Of a DNA stretch of 64,000 nt, positions 9,101-17,745 are shown one piece after another. The DNA is from Arcticibacterium sp964021845 (GTDB lineage Bacteria > Bacteroidota > Bacteroidia > Cytophagales > Spirosomataceae), in contig NZ_CAXHZC010000002.1 of NCBI RefSeq assembly GCF_964021845.1, positions 558,001-622,000 on the forward strand. The letters are read 5' to 3'. The position numbers and the translations under genes are program-made. The notes beneath the pieces were generated by a model that was given only the letters and a program-made list of their open reading frames with translations, was not told the DNA's origin and ran no database searches. How positions within the stretch are numbered: position 1 is the first letter of the stretch; the number at the start of each line of letters is the position of its first letter.

Positions 9101-12100
9101 TAACTGCCTCAACAGTAAGCCCAACTTCTACCACGACGTATTATGCCAGTTGTGTTTTAAGTTCTTGTCAATCTCTTTCTCAAAACATCACCATCAATGT
9201 CTCGCCAACACCCGTAGCACCTACATCTGTTACTGCCAGTCCAACAAGTATTTGTGACAGCGAGAGCAGTACTTTAAGTGCTACTTGTGCTACCGGAACT
9301 TTAACTTGGTTTTCAGATGCTGCATTAACTACCGCTGTAGGCAGTACTGTAAGCCCTAGTGCTACCGCCACATATTATGCAAGTTGCGTTAGCGGCTCTT
9401 GTAAAAGTGCAGCAGGTTCTGTTGAAATAACTGTAACAGCCATCCCTCCGAACCCGACATCAGTAATGTCATCTTCAAGTACTATTTGCGAAGGAAGCTC
9501 CACCACATTAACTGCTACCTGTGCCAGCGGAACTTTAACTTGGTACACTGACCAAGCTCTCTCGACTACCTTAGGAAGTACCACCGTAAGTCCAACTAAT
9601 ACTACTACGTACTATGCTTCTTGTATAGATGGAGTTTGTAAAAGTCCATATGTGAGTCAGACTGTAGAAGTAAATGAACTACCTGCCGCCCCTACCATAG
9701 AACCTGGTAGCCGTAATTTATGCCAAGGAGCTAGTTTAGTTTTAACGGCAAGTGGCTGTGTTGGAAACATAACCTGGTCTAACGGAAAAACAACCGCAAG
9801 CATTACCGAAACACCAGCAGATACCACGAGTTATAGTGCTACATGTACAAACCCAAACACTGGCTGCATAAGTCCTGTCAGTGCTGTAAGCACAATAAAT
9901 GTAGTATTCCCCCCGCCAATCCCAAGTATTTCAGCAAATAAAACTCAGCTATGTCTTGGAGAGTCTGTTACATTAACATCATTTAATTGTACAGGTGACA
10001 ATCCTGTTGTCAATTGGTTTGAATCTATGAACAGCATTGGTTCTGGTACTTCAATAAACCATATCCCAACAGTCTCGGGAACCGCATCATATACCGCAAA
10101 CTGTGTCACAACTACTAGTAATGAAGTGGCGGTACAATGTGAATCAGGAGCTGCCGACCCTATTGAAGTAACGGTAAATTCATTACCCAATATACCTTCA
10201 ATAAGTACAACAGACAATGCCATTTGCGAAGGCGAAAGCACCACATTAAATGCTACAAACTGTGGCAGTGGCTCTGTCAAATGGTCTGATGGACAAACAG
10301 GTGCTAGCATAACAGTATCTCCAACAACAAGTACAGACTACCAAGCAGTTTGCGTACTTAATGGCTGTGAAAGTGATAAATCTACGATAGTTGCTATTCA
10401 AGTAACGGCCATTCCTGAAACACCTTCAAGCTTAGCAGGGCCAGCTATCTGTAGCGGAGAAAGTAGTACCTTAAGCGGTACCTGTACTAACGGAAGTAGC
10501 ATTAGTTGGTTTTCTGATGCTGCATTGACTACAAGTGTAACAAGCCCAGTTAGCCCAACAGAAACTTCTACTTACTATGCCATTTGCACTTTAAATACAT
10601 GTCAAAGTTCTTCGGCATCTCATACTGTAGAAGTTACAGAAACACCAGCCGCACCAAGTTCTACATCTGCAAGCCCAAGCACTGTTTGTGCAGGAGATAG
10701 AAGTGAACTTAGCGGTGCATGTACTTTGGGAAATTTAGTTTGGTATGAAGATGCTGCACTAAATACACCTTTGGCAAGCACAATTGTTAATCCTACAAGT
10801 ACCATCACTTATTATGCTGCCTGTGAAAATGGAACATGTAAAAGCCTTGGAGCTGCTCAAATAATAAATGTAAACCCGCTACCAGCGGCACCTACTTTGT
10901 CGGCAGATGAAAATACAATTTGCGAAGGTTCTTCTTCTAACTTAGCAGCAGCAAGCTGTACGGGTACTGTTACTTGGTCTACAGGAGAAACAGGAAATAC
11001 CATTACAGTAACTCCAAACAGAACCACAACTTATACAGCCACTTGTACTGATGCCAATAGCTGTACTAGTTTAAGCAGTTCAGATTTAGTAATAACGGTT
11101 ATACTTCCGCCTTTTGAACCAACAATCACAAATTCGTCTCCATCTATTTGCCCCGGTGGAAGTAGCACTTTGACGGCAGTAGGCTGTAATGATGGGGTTT
11201 CTTGGTATGAAAGTGGAAGTACAATCAGTTTTGCAAGCACTGCATCTGTTCTTCTTTCGCCTGCTATTTCTACAGGATATTATGCCGTATGTGAATCTCC
11301 TGGAACTACCTGTCCATCAATTGAGTCTGATGAAGAACCAATTATAGTAAAAGCCCTACCTACTATCACAGACATCTTAGCACCCAGTTGCAACGACGGA
11401 AGTGTTTCAATGATGGCCATTCAAACTTCTAGAGGCTCTAATAGTACAGTTTCTGTAAGTAATGGTTTAACTGCAAGCTTTGATAATGACGGCAGAGAAA
11501 ATGATTCAAGAACAGTTTGGGTAATTGAGAACATTCCAAACTCAACCAACTTCACTGTTACTGTTAACGAAAATGGCTGTGAAACATCTCAGCCATATAG
11601 TTCTTCTGACTGTTCTGTAGCTGCTGCTAATAGCTTTCCACTAGAGCTGGTTTCTTTCTCTGGACAGAAAATTAATGAAACTGCCGAATTGGTTTGGACC
11701 GTTTCTAACGAAATAGGTGTTAGCCACTTCGATATAGAAAGAGGTTTTGATGCCATATCATTTGAAAGAATTGGAAAAGTAGCAGCTGAAAATTTATTAG
11801 AAAAACACAGCTATATTTTTACTGACAAGTCTCCTAAGGCAAAAGTAAATTACTACAGACTTAAAAGTATTGACATTGATGGGGCTACTAGTTATTCCAA
11901 AATAATCGCGATTGACTTTAGAGAAACAGACGCTTTAAAATGGTCTTTGTACCCCAACCCTGTGGAGGCTGGGTCAAAAGAAATAAATATTAAAACAAAA
12001 GGAAACGCCGAAGAGCTTTCTTTCAGGTTACTCAACATAAATGGTGTAGGGATAAAAATAAATACGACCAAAAATAGCTCAACAGAATACACAGTAGAGT

Positions 12101-12186
12101 TCGGAAGCATTCCAACTGGTACTTACTTCTTACAAGCAGAAAACTCAAAAGACATTTCAACTAAGAAGTTTATAAAACTAGACTAA
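6187..12186 (+). CDS. Giant T9SS-secreted surface protein with Ig-like repeats
   Basis: The 1999-residue protein starts at GTG 6187. An ATG at 6244 (residue 20) begins a cleaner signal peptide (MRLSTVIFLLF, ending near FSQ) and is an equally plausible start. Residues about 45-275 form a propeller-like domain resembling DUF6923. Then comes one divergent and about 17 clear Ig-like repeats of 75-90 residues (376 to about 1726), each with the pattern IC-x-G, C-x-G, W(Y/F/S) and usually two more cysteines, like the CHU_C-associated Ig-like family. A beta-sandwich linker (about 1820-1915) precedes a T9SS type A sorting domain beginning LYPNPVEAG near 1921. It is probably anchored at or released from the cell surface as an adhesin-like fibre. 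It is flanked by hairpins and appears monocistronic. Confidence 0.88.
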   Translation: MTFSKKRSIKVNRQTYNNLMRLSTVIFLLFVSSRLVFSQEPIPASVPFECESFAYLFQNRPTDIIQIDLQTGNSTEVASNLFGEDVSAGYNRADNFIYLNGKQTGNLYKVDKNWNFTTYNLGINTGLYNADIDANGIMYMYKGNTTKIIRYDLNVDPPAPISSLTTTKTSIADYAFNPIDGFLYGVDNRGRVYQFNPANGARTITTTVTGLDRQTYGAVYFDANGTLYLNGNSNGKIFTISHSTLTTGSPSNAVFFSQATKSGTNDGARCVTAPLCKVGNTAPNLSSTNISNGCGETSVNLGTISADNTPDGTVLTWHTASPPTNANKISNLNISSSGTYYATFYDSENDCYSASNTMVTVTIVNVPTTPSSLNASPSSICEGASSNLTGTCSVGTINWYQNNTSGTLVGTGSPLSVSPSATTNYVATCKSASPACESSPSSAITVTVNPTPTAPTITAGNTQICQGNSTKLTATGCSGTINWSSGDTGSSVTVSPAVNTDYTATCTNTTTSCVSTNSNTITVTVVSSSGVTISIDKNTICNGETVNLLMSNCSGTISWFEVGNVVPIGNTASLSQSPSSTTAYNALCDASQAAYCSSSGSNIDVIVNNVPSAPSISITGNSTICTGETTTLEATGCSGTVSWSNSQTGTSITVSPSVSPTTYTATCTENGCTSPSSTGVDVAVNPIPDAPSGISSVNICSGDSSPLNGMCSGTSTLTWYEEDALTNLVTLPVSPTSNTTYYGVCSENGCSSAPSSINVNVTTTPSAPSDISTTGTSICEGESVVIGSTCSGTANLKWFTDALLTNELASTTVSPTSTTTYYAACQNGICLSTSKSITITVSPAPAAPTGLSTSTDICKDDSYDLIGACEAGNTIQWYLSVISPSTLVGTVSPQSVSPTETTIYIATCKNNSTNCESPKGADIKISVKDRPNNPTNLTATPSSICSGESSDLAGTCSTGTLTWYEDAGLTTVTASTVSPTSTTTYYASCVLSSCQSLSQNITINVSPTPVAPTSVTASPTSICDSESSTLSATCATGTLTWFSDAALTTAVGSTVSPSATATYYASCVSGSCKSAAGSVEITVTAIPPNPTSVMSSSSTICEGSSTTLTATCASGTLTWYTDQALSTTLGSTTVSPTNTTTYYASCIDGVCKSPYVSQTVEVNELPAAPTIEPGSRNLCQGASLVLTASGCVGNITWSNGKTTASITETPADTTSYSATCTNPNTGCISPVSAVSTINVVFPPPIPSISANKTQLCLGESVTLTSFNCTGDNPVVNWFESMNSIGSGTSINHIPTVSGTASYTANCVTTTSNEVAVQCESGAADPIEVTVNSLPNIPSISTTDNAICEGESTTLNATNCGSGSVKWSDGQTGASITVSPTTSTDYQAVCVLNGCESDKSTIVAIQVTAIPETPSSLAGPAICSGESSTLSGTCTNGSSISWFSDAALTTSVTSPVSPTETSTYYAICTLNTCQSSSASHTVEVTETPAAPSSTSASPSTVCAGDRSELSGACTLGNLVWYEDAALNTPLASTIVNPTSTITYYAACENGTCKSLGAAQIINVNPLPAAPTLSADENTICEGSSSNLAAASCTGTVTWSTGETGNTITVTPNRTTTYTATCTDANSCTSLSSSDLVITVILPPFEPTITNSSPSICPGGSSTLTAVGCNDGVSWYESGSTISFASTASVLLSPAISTGYYAVCESPGTTCPSIESDEEPIIVKALPTITDILAPSCNDGSVSMMAIQTSRGSNSTVSVSNGLTASFDNDGRENDSRTVWVIENIPNSTNFTVTVNENGCETSQPYSSSDCSVAAANSFPLELVSFSGQKINETAELVWTVSNEIGVSHFDIERGFDAISFERIGKVAAENLLEKHSYIFTDKSPKAKVNYYRLKSIDIDGATSYSKIIAIDFRETDALKWSLYPNPVEAGSKEINIKTKGNAEELSFRLLNINGVGIKINTTKNSSTEYTVEFGSIPTGTYFLQAENSKDISTKKFIKLD
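7312..11364 (+). repeat. About 17 tandem Ig-like repeats, two interleaved subtypes
   Basis: Units of roughly 225-270 bp encode four-cysteine Ig-like modules. Twelve have W followed by Y or F (for example LTWYED), and five (the 2nd, 4th, 11th, 13th and 16th clear units) have a WS-x-G-x-TG-xx-ITVSP pattern. Three consecutive units near 9000-9600 share the same CGGAACTTTAACTTGG core, which suggests recent duplication. The rest have diverged at DNA level. Confidence 0.85.
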
Positions 12187-12211
12187 TTAGTTTGGTTACT
12201 ACCAAAACTAA

Positions 12212-12239
12212 ATCCTGGCCTTCTGGTCAGGATTTTTTT
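12212..12239 (+). terminator. Rho-independent terminator after the giant gene
   Basis: A 9-bp stem (ATCCTGGCC / GGTCAGGAT, one G-T pair) with a TTCT loop is followed by a run of seven T. It lies 25 bp after the stop codon. Confidence 0.85.
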
Positions 12240-12334
12240 GTTATCAGAAAAGCAATTCTGAGAAAACACGGCTTTATGATATACGTTTTAAAATTTAATT
12301 GTCATTTTAGCATATAGAAGAAAACCTATTAAGA

Positions 12335-14050
12335 ATGTATATACAAGGAAAAGCCAAAGAGGCAATGACTTTTGACGCTATAGTAGTTGGTTCAGGAGTT
12401 TCTGGTGGTTGGGCTGCCAAAGAATTGACTGAAAAAGGTCTGAAGGTGTTAATGATTGAAAGAGGCAGGCACATTGAACACATTACCGGTTATGAAAATG
12501 CCATGAAAAACCCATGGGACTTTGAATACAGAGGCCAACTTTCGAATAAAGAAAAAGAGGAATACTACTCAGGCTCCAGAGCTGGTTTTGCAAATGCTCA
12601 AGATATACTCCCACATTTTGTAAAAGACGTAGATTATCCTTTTCAGGAGCAAAAAAGATTTGACTGGGTTCGAGGATATCAAACCGGTGGCCGCTCCCTA
12701 ACTTGGGGTAAGCAAAGCTACCGATGGAATAAAAGAGATTTTGAAGCAAACTTAGAAGATGGTCATGGTGTAGACTGGCCAATTAGATATGAAGACTTAG
12801 CTCCTTGGTATGACCACGTCGAGCGTTTTGCTGGTATTAGCGGAAGCAAAGAAGGCCTTGATGTACTTCCCGATGGTATTTTTCAAACACCCATGGAACT
12901 TAACTGCGTTGAAAAAGAAATAAAAAAAGGGATAGAATCTAGTTATGAAAACAGACACCTTTTTATAGGTAGAGCCGCACACTTAACAAACCCAACGGAA
13001 GAACAACTGGCTCTAGGAAGAGCCACATGCCAAAACAGAAATCTTTGTAAAAGGGGGTGTCCATACGGAGCCTATTTCAGTACACAGTCTGCTACATTGC
13101 CAGCTGCTAAAAGAACAGAAAACCTAACAGTGGTAAATGATAAAATAGTTTACCAAACCATTTTTGACAAAGAAACTGATAAAGTAATAGGAGTTAAAGC
13201 CATTGATGAGAAAACTAATGAGGAAGTAGAATACTTTGCGAAAATCATCTTCATCAATGCTTCTGCTATGAATTCAGCTTGGATAATGATGCAGTCTACC
13301 TCTTCAAAACATCCGAATGGATTAGGTAATGAATCTGACCAACTAGGAAGAAACATCATGGACCACCACCTAAATGCAGGGGCACGAGGTCGATACGAAG
13401 GGCATGAAGACAAATACTATTATGGCCGCAGGCCAAACGGGATTTATATTCCAAGGTTTGCCAACTGGGCCGATGACAAAAGAGATTTCTTAAGAGGTTT
13501 CGGATATCAAGGTGGAGCTAGTAGAGCACAAGGCGATCCAAGAATAAATGATGCAACTTTTGGAGCTGATTTTAAAGAAAAAATGTCTGTACCTGGGCCA
13601 TGGTCTTTTAGCATGAGAGGTTTTGGAGAGACTTTACCTGACCCAAATAATAGAATAAGGTTATCTGATAAAAAAGATAAAAACGGTCTACAACAAATTG
13701 AATTTGACGCAAGTTGGGGGCAAAACGAGCTAAAAATGAGAGAAACCATCATGAAAGAAGCTGTAGAGATGCTGGAAGCAGCTGGCTTGGTAGATGTAGT
13801 AGGATATAATGAGGCTGAAAAAAGTATGGGTGTTGGTATTCATGAAATGGGCACTGCAAGAATGGGCAGAGACCCTAAAACATCTGTACTAAACAAATGG
13901 AATCAAGTATGGGGAGCTGAAAATGTCTTTGTTACAGATGGAGCTGCCATGACTTCTTCTTCCTGTGTAAATCCATCGCTTACGTACATGGCATTGACGG
14001 CCAGAGCCGCTAATTATGCAGTAGAACAATTAAAACTAGGGAATTTATAA
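12335..14050 (+). CDS. GMC-family FAD oxidoreductase (paralog 1)
   Basis: The 571-residue glucose-methanol-choline-type dehydrogenase has the N-terminal FAD fold (VVGSGVSGGWAAKEL, about 16-31), a cysteine cluster near 230-243 (CQNRNLCKRGCPYG), and the C-terminal signature GIHEMGTARMG near 508 followed by DGAAMTSSSCVNPSLTYMAL near 538. Relatives oxidise sugars or sugar acids and often pair with a gluconate-dehydrogenase-type small subunit, which is absent here. No signal peptide is evident. The next gene is a close paralog, but a terminator at its own 3' end separates the two. The substrate is unknown; sugar oxidation is inferred from the family. Confidence 0.85.
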   Translation: MYIQGKAKEAMTFDAIVVGSGVSGGWAAKELTEKGLKVLMIERGRHIEHITGYENAMKNPWDFEYRGQLSNKEKEEYYSGSRAGFANAQDILPHFVKDVDYPFQEQKRFDWVRGYQTGGRSLTWGKQSYRWNKRDFEANLEDGHGVDWPIRYEDLAPWYDHVERFAGISGSKEGLDVLPDGIFQTPMELNCVEKEIKKGIESSYENRHLFIGRAAHLTNPTEEQLALGRATCQNRNLCKRGCPYGAYFSTQSATLPAAKRTENLTVVNDKIVYQTIFDKETDKVIGVKAIDEKTNEEVEYFAKIIFINASAMNSAWIMMQSTSSKHPNGLGNESDQLGRNIMDHHLNAGARGRYEGHEDKYYYGRRPNGIYIPRFANWADDKRDFLRGFGYQGGASRAQGDPRINDATFGADFKEKMSVPGPWSFSMRGFGETLPDPNNRIRLSDKKDKNGLQQIEFDASWGQNELKMRETIMKEAVEMLEAAGLVDVVGYNEAEKSMGVGIHEMGTARMGRDPKTSVLNKWNQVWGAENVFVTDGAAMTSSSCVNPSLTYMALTARAANYAVEQLKLGNL

Positions 14051-14065
14051 TTCCCTAGTTCTTTT
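14034..14065 (+). terminator. Terminator overlapping the last codons of GMC paralog 1
   Basis: AACTAGGGAATT, TAT loop, AATTCCCTAGTT form a perfect 12-bp stem followed by CTTTTT. The left arm lies inside the coding sequence for the final residues and stop, so the gene end and the terminator share bases. Confidence 0.88.
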
Positions 14066-14185
14066 TCATAAAACCTCAATGCTTTTAGTTTAATGTGAAA
14101 AATATTTACCCCTAGTTTTGTTCGTTCTATCCACTACTACTTTTTATAATTTCCATTTTAGAACTAACCATATTCAACCCATAAA

Positions 14186-15904
14186 ATGTACATACAAGGA
14201 AATGCCAAAGAGGCAGTAACTTTTGACGCCATAGTGGTAGGCTCTGGAATATCTGGAGGCTGGGCGGCCAAAGAATTGACTGAAAAAGGCCTAAAAGTGC
14301 TCATGATAGAGCGAGGACGAGATATACAGCATATTACTGGTTATGAAAATGCCATGAAGAACCCCTGGGATTTTCCACATAGAGGGCAACTAACCAATAA
14401 AGAAAAAGAGGAATATTACTCCGGAGCTAGAGCCGGTTTTGCAAATGCTCAAGACATACTCCCCCATTTTGTTAAAGATGTAGATTACCCTTTTGCCGAA
14501 AAGAGAAGGTTTGACTGGGTAAGAGGATACCAGACTGGTGGTAGATCTTTAACATGGGGAAAACAGAGTTATAGATGGAATAAAAGAGATTTTGAAGCAA
14601 ACTTAGAAGATGGTCATGGGGTAGACTGGCCCATCAGGTATGATGATTTAGCACCTTGGTATGACTATGTAGAACGATTTGCTGGAATTAGTGGCAGCAA
14701 AGAGGGCTTAGATGTTTTGCCAGACGGAGTTTTTCAAACACCAATGGAGCTTAACTGTGTAGAAAAAGAAGTCAAAAAAGGAATAGAATCTAATTTTGAG
14801 AATAGGCACCTTATTATAGGGCGTGCCGCTCATTTGACCAACCCAACCGAGGAACAATTAGCTTTGGGTAGAAGTACTTGTCAAAACAGAAATCTATGCA
14901 AAAGAGGATGCCCATATGGAGCCTATTTCAGTACGCAGGCGTCTACATTACCAGCTGCTAAAAAAACTAAAAACCTGACGGTAGTCAATGACAAAATAGT
15001 TTATCAAACCATTTTTGATAAAGAAACAGATAAGGTAATTGGCGTTAAAGCCATTGATGAAAAAACAAACGAAGAGGTAGAGTATTTTGCTAAAATCATA
15101 TTCCTTAATGCTTCTGCTATGAATTCTGCATGGATAATGATGCAGTCTAAATCTTCAAAACATGTGAATGGTTTAGGAAATGATAGCGACCAACTAGGCC
15201 GAAACATTATGGACCACCATTTGGCCGTAGGAGCCGATGGAAGGTTTGAAGGCATGGATGACAAATATTATTACGGTCGTAGACCAAACGGTATTTATAT
15301 TCCAAGATTTGCTAACTGGGGTAATGACAAAAGAGAATTTCTAAGAGGCTTTGGTTTCCAAGGACAGGCAGCTAGAGGCCAAGGGCAATACCAAGAAGGT
15401 GCTCCTACCTTTGGAGCTGAATTTAAAGAAAACATGAGTTTACCAGGTTCTTGGAAGTTTAGTTTATGGGGTTTTGGAGAAACACTTCCAGACCCAAATA
15501 ACAGAATGACCCTTTCAGGTAAAAAAGATAAAAATGGTTTACCACAAATTGAATTTGATGCAGGATGGGGTAAAAACGAAATCCTGATGCGTGAAACGAT
15601 AATGAAGGAAGCTGTAGACATGTTAGAAGCTGCTGGGCTAAAAGATGTGGTTGGAAATAATAATAAAGAAAAAAGCCCTGGTGTAGGTATTCATGAAATG
15701 GGCACCGCCAGAATGGGTAGAGACCCCAAAACGTCTGTACTTAATAAATGGAATCAAGTGTGGGGAGCTGAAAATGTTTTTGTAACAGACGGAGCTGCCA
15801 TGACATCTTCTTCTTGTGTAAACCCTTCATTAACTTATATGGCGTTAACGGCTAGAGCCGCAAACTATGCCGCAGAACAATTTAAACTAGGCAACCTATC
15901 GTGA
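14186..15904 (+). CDS. GMC-family FAD oxidoreductase (paralog 2)
   Basis: This 572-residue protein is very similar to the preceding gene along its full length, with the same FAD motif (VVGSGISGGWAAKEL), the same CQNRNLCKRGCPYG cluster and the same HEMGTARMG and CVNPSLTYMAL signatures. It is a tandem duplicate. The clearest differences lie around residues 385-440, in a region likely to shape the substrate pocket. Its stop codon overlaps the start of the acetyltransferase (GTGA), so it heads a coupled unit of GMC, GNAT and MFS genes. No signal peptide is evident. The substrate is not determined. Confidence 0.85.
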   Translation: MYIQGNAKEAVTFDAIVVGSGISGGWAAKELTEKGLKVLMIERGRDIQHITGYENAMKNPWDFPHRGQLTNKEKEEYYSGARAGFANAQDILPHFVKDVDYPFAEKRRFDWVRGYQTGGRSLTWGKQSYRWNKRDFEANLEDGHGVDWPIRYDDLAPWYDYVERFAGISGSKEGLDVLPDGVFQTPMELNCVEKEVKKGIESNFENRHLIIGRAAHLTNPTEEQLALGRSTCQNRNLCKRGCPYGAYFSTQASTLPAAKKTKNLTVVNDKIVYQTIFDKETDKVIGVKAIDEKTNEEVEYFAKIIFLNASAMNSAWIMMQSKSSKHVNGLGNDSDQLGRNIMDHHLAVGADGRFEGMDDKYYYGRRPNGIYIPRFANWGNDKREFLRGFGFQGQAARGQGQYQEGAPTFGAEFKENMSLPGSWKFSLWGFGETLPDPNNRMTLSGKKDKNGLPQIEFDAGWGKNEILMRETIMKEAVDMLEAAGLKDVVGNNNKEKSPGVGIHEMGTARMGRDPKTSVLNKWNQVWGAENVFVTDGAAMTSSSCVNPSLTYMALTARAANYAAEQFKLGNLS

Positions 15905-16461
15905 GCAACAAAGGACAAATGAACATTTTCAGTGAAAGGATAACCCTTAAACTGATAGACAATTCCGATTTAGAGGCCATACATGCATTGCATGCAAGAC
16001 CTGAGGTAGACCACTTTAACACACTAGGAATACCAAAGGATATTAAGGAGACAGAAGGCACTATAAAACCGTGGATTTCTGAGAACAAGAAGGATAGTAT
16101 TGAAAATCATACATTTTCTATTGAACTAACAAAAACTCATCAATTTGTAGGATTGATAGCCTTAATTACTTCTGGAGCTAAAAAACATAAAAAAGCAGAA
16201 GTATGGTATAAACTACATCCTGATTTTTGGGGCAAAGGATACGCAAGCGAAGCCCTCGAAAATGTCTTAAGCTTTGGCTTTAGTAAACTAAAGCTTCATA
16301 GAATAGAAGCAGGAGTAGCCGTAGAAAATCAAGCATCAATTCGAGTGTTGGAAAAAGTAAAAATGGAGAAGGAGGGTAGAAAACGAAAAGTACTACCTTT
16401 AAAATCAGGATGGTCTGATAATTACATGTACGCCATTCTTTCCGAAGATTTCAATAAATGA
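15901..16461 (+). CDS. GNAT acetyltransferase, RimJ/RimL type
   Basis: The 186-residue protein has the GNAT fold of ribosomal-protein and amino-group N-acetyltransferases: an N-terminal ERITLKLIDNSDLEAIHAL segment, the acetyl-CoA-binding region WYKLHPDFWGKGYASEAL near 108-125, and VAVENQASIRVLEKVKM near 140-156. The GTG at 15901 overlaps the previous stop codon by 4 bp; ATG at 15919 is the alternative and would remove only six residues. The acceptor is unknown. It overlaps the following transporter by an ATGA junction, so both are probably translated from one message. Confidence 0.82.
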   Translation: MSNKGQMNIFSERITLKLIDNSDLEAIHALHARPEVDHFNTLGIPKDIKETEGTIKPWISENKKDSIENHTFSIELTKTHQFVGLIALITSGAKKHKKAEVWYKLHPDFWGKGYASEALENVLSFGFSKLKLHRIEAGVAVENQASIRVLEKVKMEKEGRKRKVLPLKSGWSDNYMYAILSEDFNK

Positions 16462-17672
16462 AAAAGTCTACCTGGCTCCTACTCCTTGTTGCCTCATTAG
16501 GTTACTTTGTTGACACCTTTGACTTGGTGCTTTTTGTGGTTATTGGCAAAAGTAGTTTGGCCGAAATGGGTTATTCTGGAGCCTCCTTAGACCATATGAG
16601 GCTTTTACTATTTGATATTCAAATGGTAGGTTTACTAATCGGTGGTGTAGTTTTCGGTATTCTTGGCGATAAAAAAGGTCGACTTTCAGTGCTTTTTGCC
16701 TCCATTATACTTTACTCGGTTTGTAATATCATTAACGGCTTTATCTCTGACATTTATTCTTACTCCGCACTTAGGTTTTTAGCTGGTGTAGGTTTGGCAG
16801 GTGAATTAGGTGTGGGCGTAACAATAGTAGCGGAAACCATGCCTCAGAAAATCAGAGGATACGGTACATCTATTTTGGCAGCCACAGGTGTTTTAGGTGC
16901 TGTGGTGGCAGGTCTCATTGGAGATACTTTTTATTGGCGATACGCATTCTTTATTGGTGGAGCACTCGGAATACTCCTTTTGCTTTTACGTATAGGCACT
17001 TACGAATCTGAAATGTTTTTGCACGCCAGTGCCAGTAAAAAAGAAAGAGGGAATATTCTTAAACTCATTAGAAACCCCAAAAGTAGAAAAATCTATATCC
17101 TGAGCTTGCTCGTGGGCATTCCAGTGTTTTTCGTGGTAACTATTTTGATGCAAATGGCTCCATCATTGGCAGAAGAACTAGGCATCAAAGGAGCCATAAC
17201 TACTGGTAAAGCTGTGGCATTTATTTACTTAGGACTTGCCTTTGGTGATGTGCTCTGCGGCGTGGTTAGTCAAAAGCTCCAAAGCAGAAAAAAGGCCATT
17301 GGCATCTTTCAAATAAGCAGTTTGATAATTTCTTTGGTTTATTTAAACCTCCATGGGCAGTCCGCTTATGTATTTTACGTGGTTTGTGTTTTGATGGGAA
17401 TTTCTACCGGATACTGGATAGTGATGATAACCATGGGTGCGGAGCAGTTTGGCACAAATATACGCTCCACGGTGGCTACCACCATTCCAAATTTTGTTAG
17501 AGGAGCAGCCATTCCTATCAGTATGCTTTATGCCTTCATAGGCTCTATGAATGAATTTAACATAATTCAAGCTGCCATCATTACGGGTTTACTTTGTTTT
17601 TCATTGGCTATATATGCCAACTATGCTTTACCAGAAACCTTTCATAAAGATTTAGATTATCTAGAAGACTGA
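16458..17672 (+). CDS. Major facilitator superfamily transporter
   Basis: A 404-residue inner-membrane carrier with 12 predicted membrane segments. The typical MFS loop GDKKGRLS (residues about 73-80) follows the second segment, and RFLAGVGLAGELGVGV near 112 marks the fourth. It resembles the sugar and aromatic-acid branches of MFS, but the substrate cannot be read. Its ATG overlaps the acetyltransferase stop (ATGA). Being co-transcribed with a GMC oxidoreductase, it may import or export that enzyme's substrate or product. Confidence 0.85.
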   Translation: MKKSTWLLLLVASLGYFVDTFDLVLFVVIGKSSLAEMGYSGASLDHMRLLLFDIQMVGLLIGGVVFGILGDKKGRLSVLFASIILYSVCNIINGFISDIYSYSALRFLAGVGLAGELGVGVTIVAETMPQKIRGYGTSILAATGVLGAVVAGLIGDTFYWRYAFFIGGALGILLLLLRIGTYESEMFLHASASKKERGNILKLIRNPKSRKIYILSLLVGIPVFFVVTILMQMAPSLAEELGIKGAITTGKAVAFIYLGLAFGDVLCGVVSQKLQSRKKAIGIFQISSLIISLVYLNLHGQSAYVFYVVCVLMGISTGYWIVMITMGAEQFGTNIRSTVATTIPNFVRGAAIPISMLYAFIGSMNEFNIIQAAIITGLLCFSLAIYANYALPETFHKDLDYLED

Positions 17673-17745
17673 AAGGCATAAATATTGAGACAGAAGAAAT
17701 ATTCTAAAACAAATTGTCGTTAGGATTAAAAACCATCTCAACACT

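Noticed and set aside
6909..11240. Many minus-strand open frames inside the giant Ig-repeat gene
   Set aside because: They recur with the repeats, are low-complexity in sense and follow codon bias of the plus-strand gene, so they are shadows.
13150..15264. Matching minus-strand frames in both GMC genes
   Set aside because: They look alike only because the two genes are paralogs; no start signals or protein features support them.
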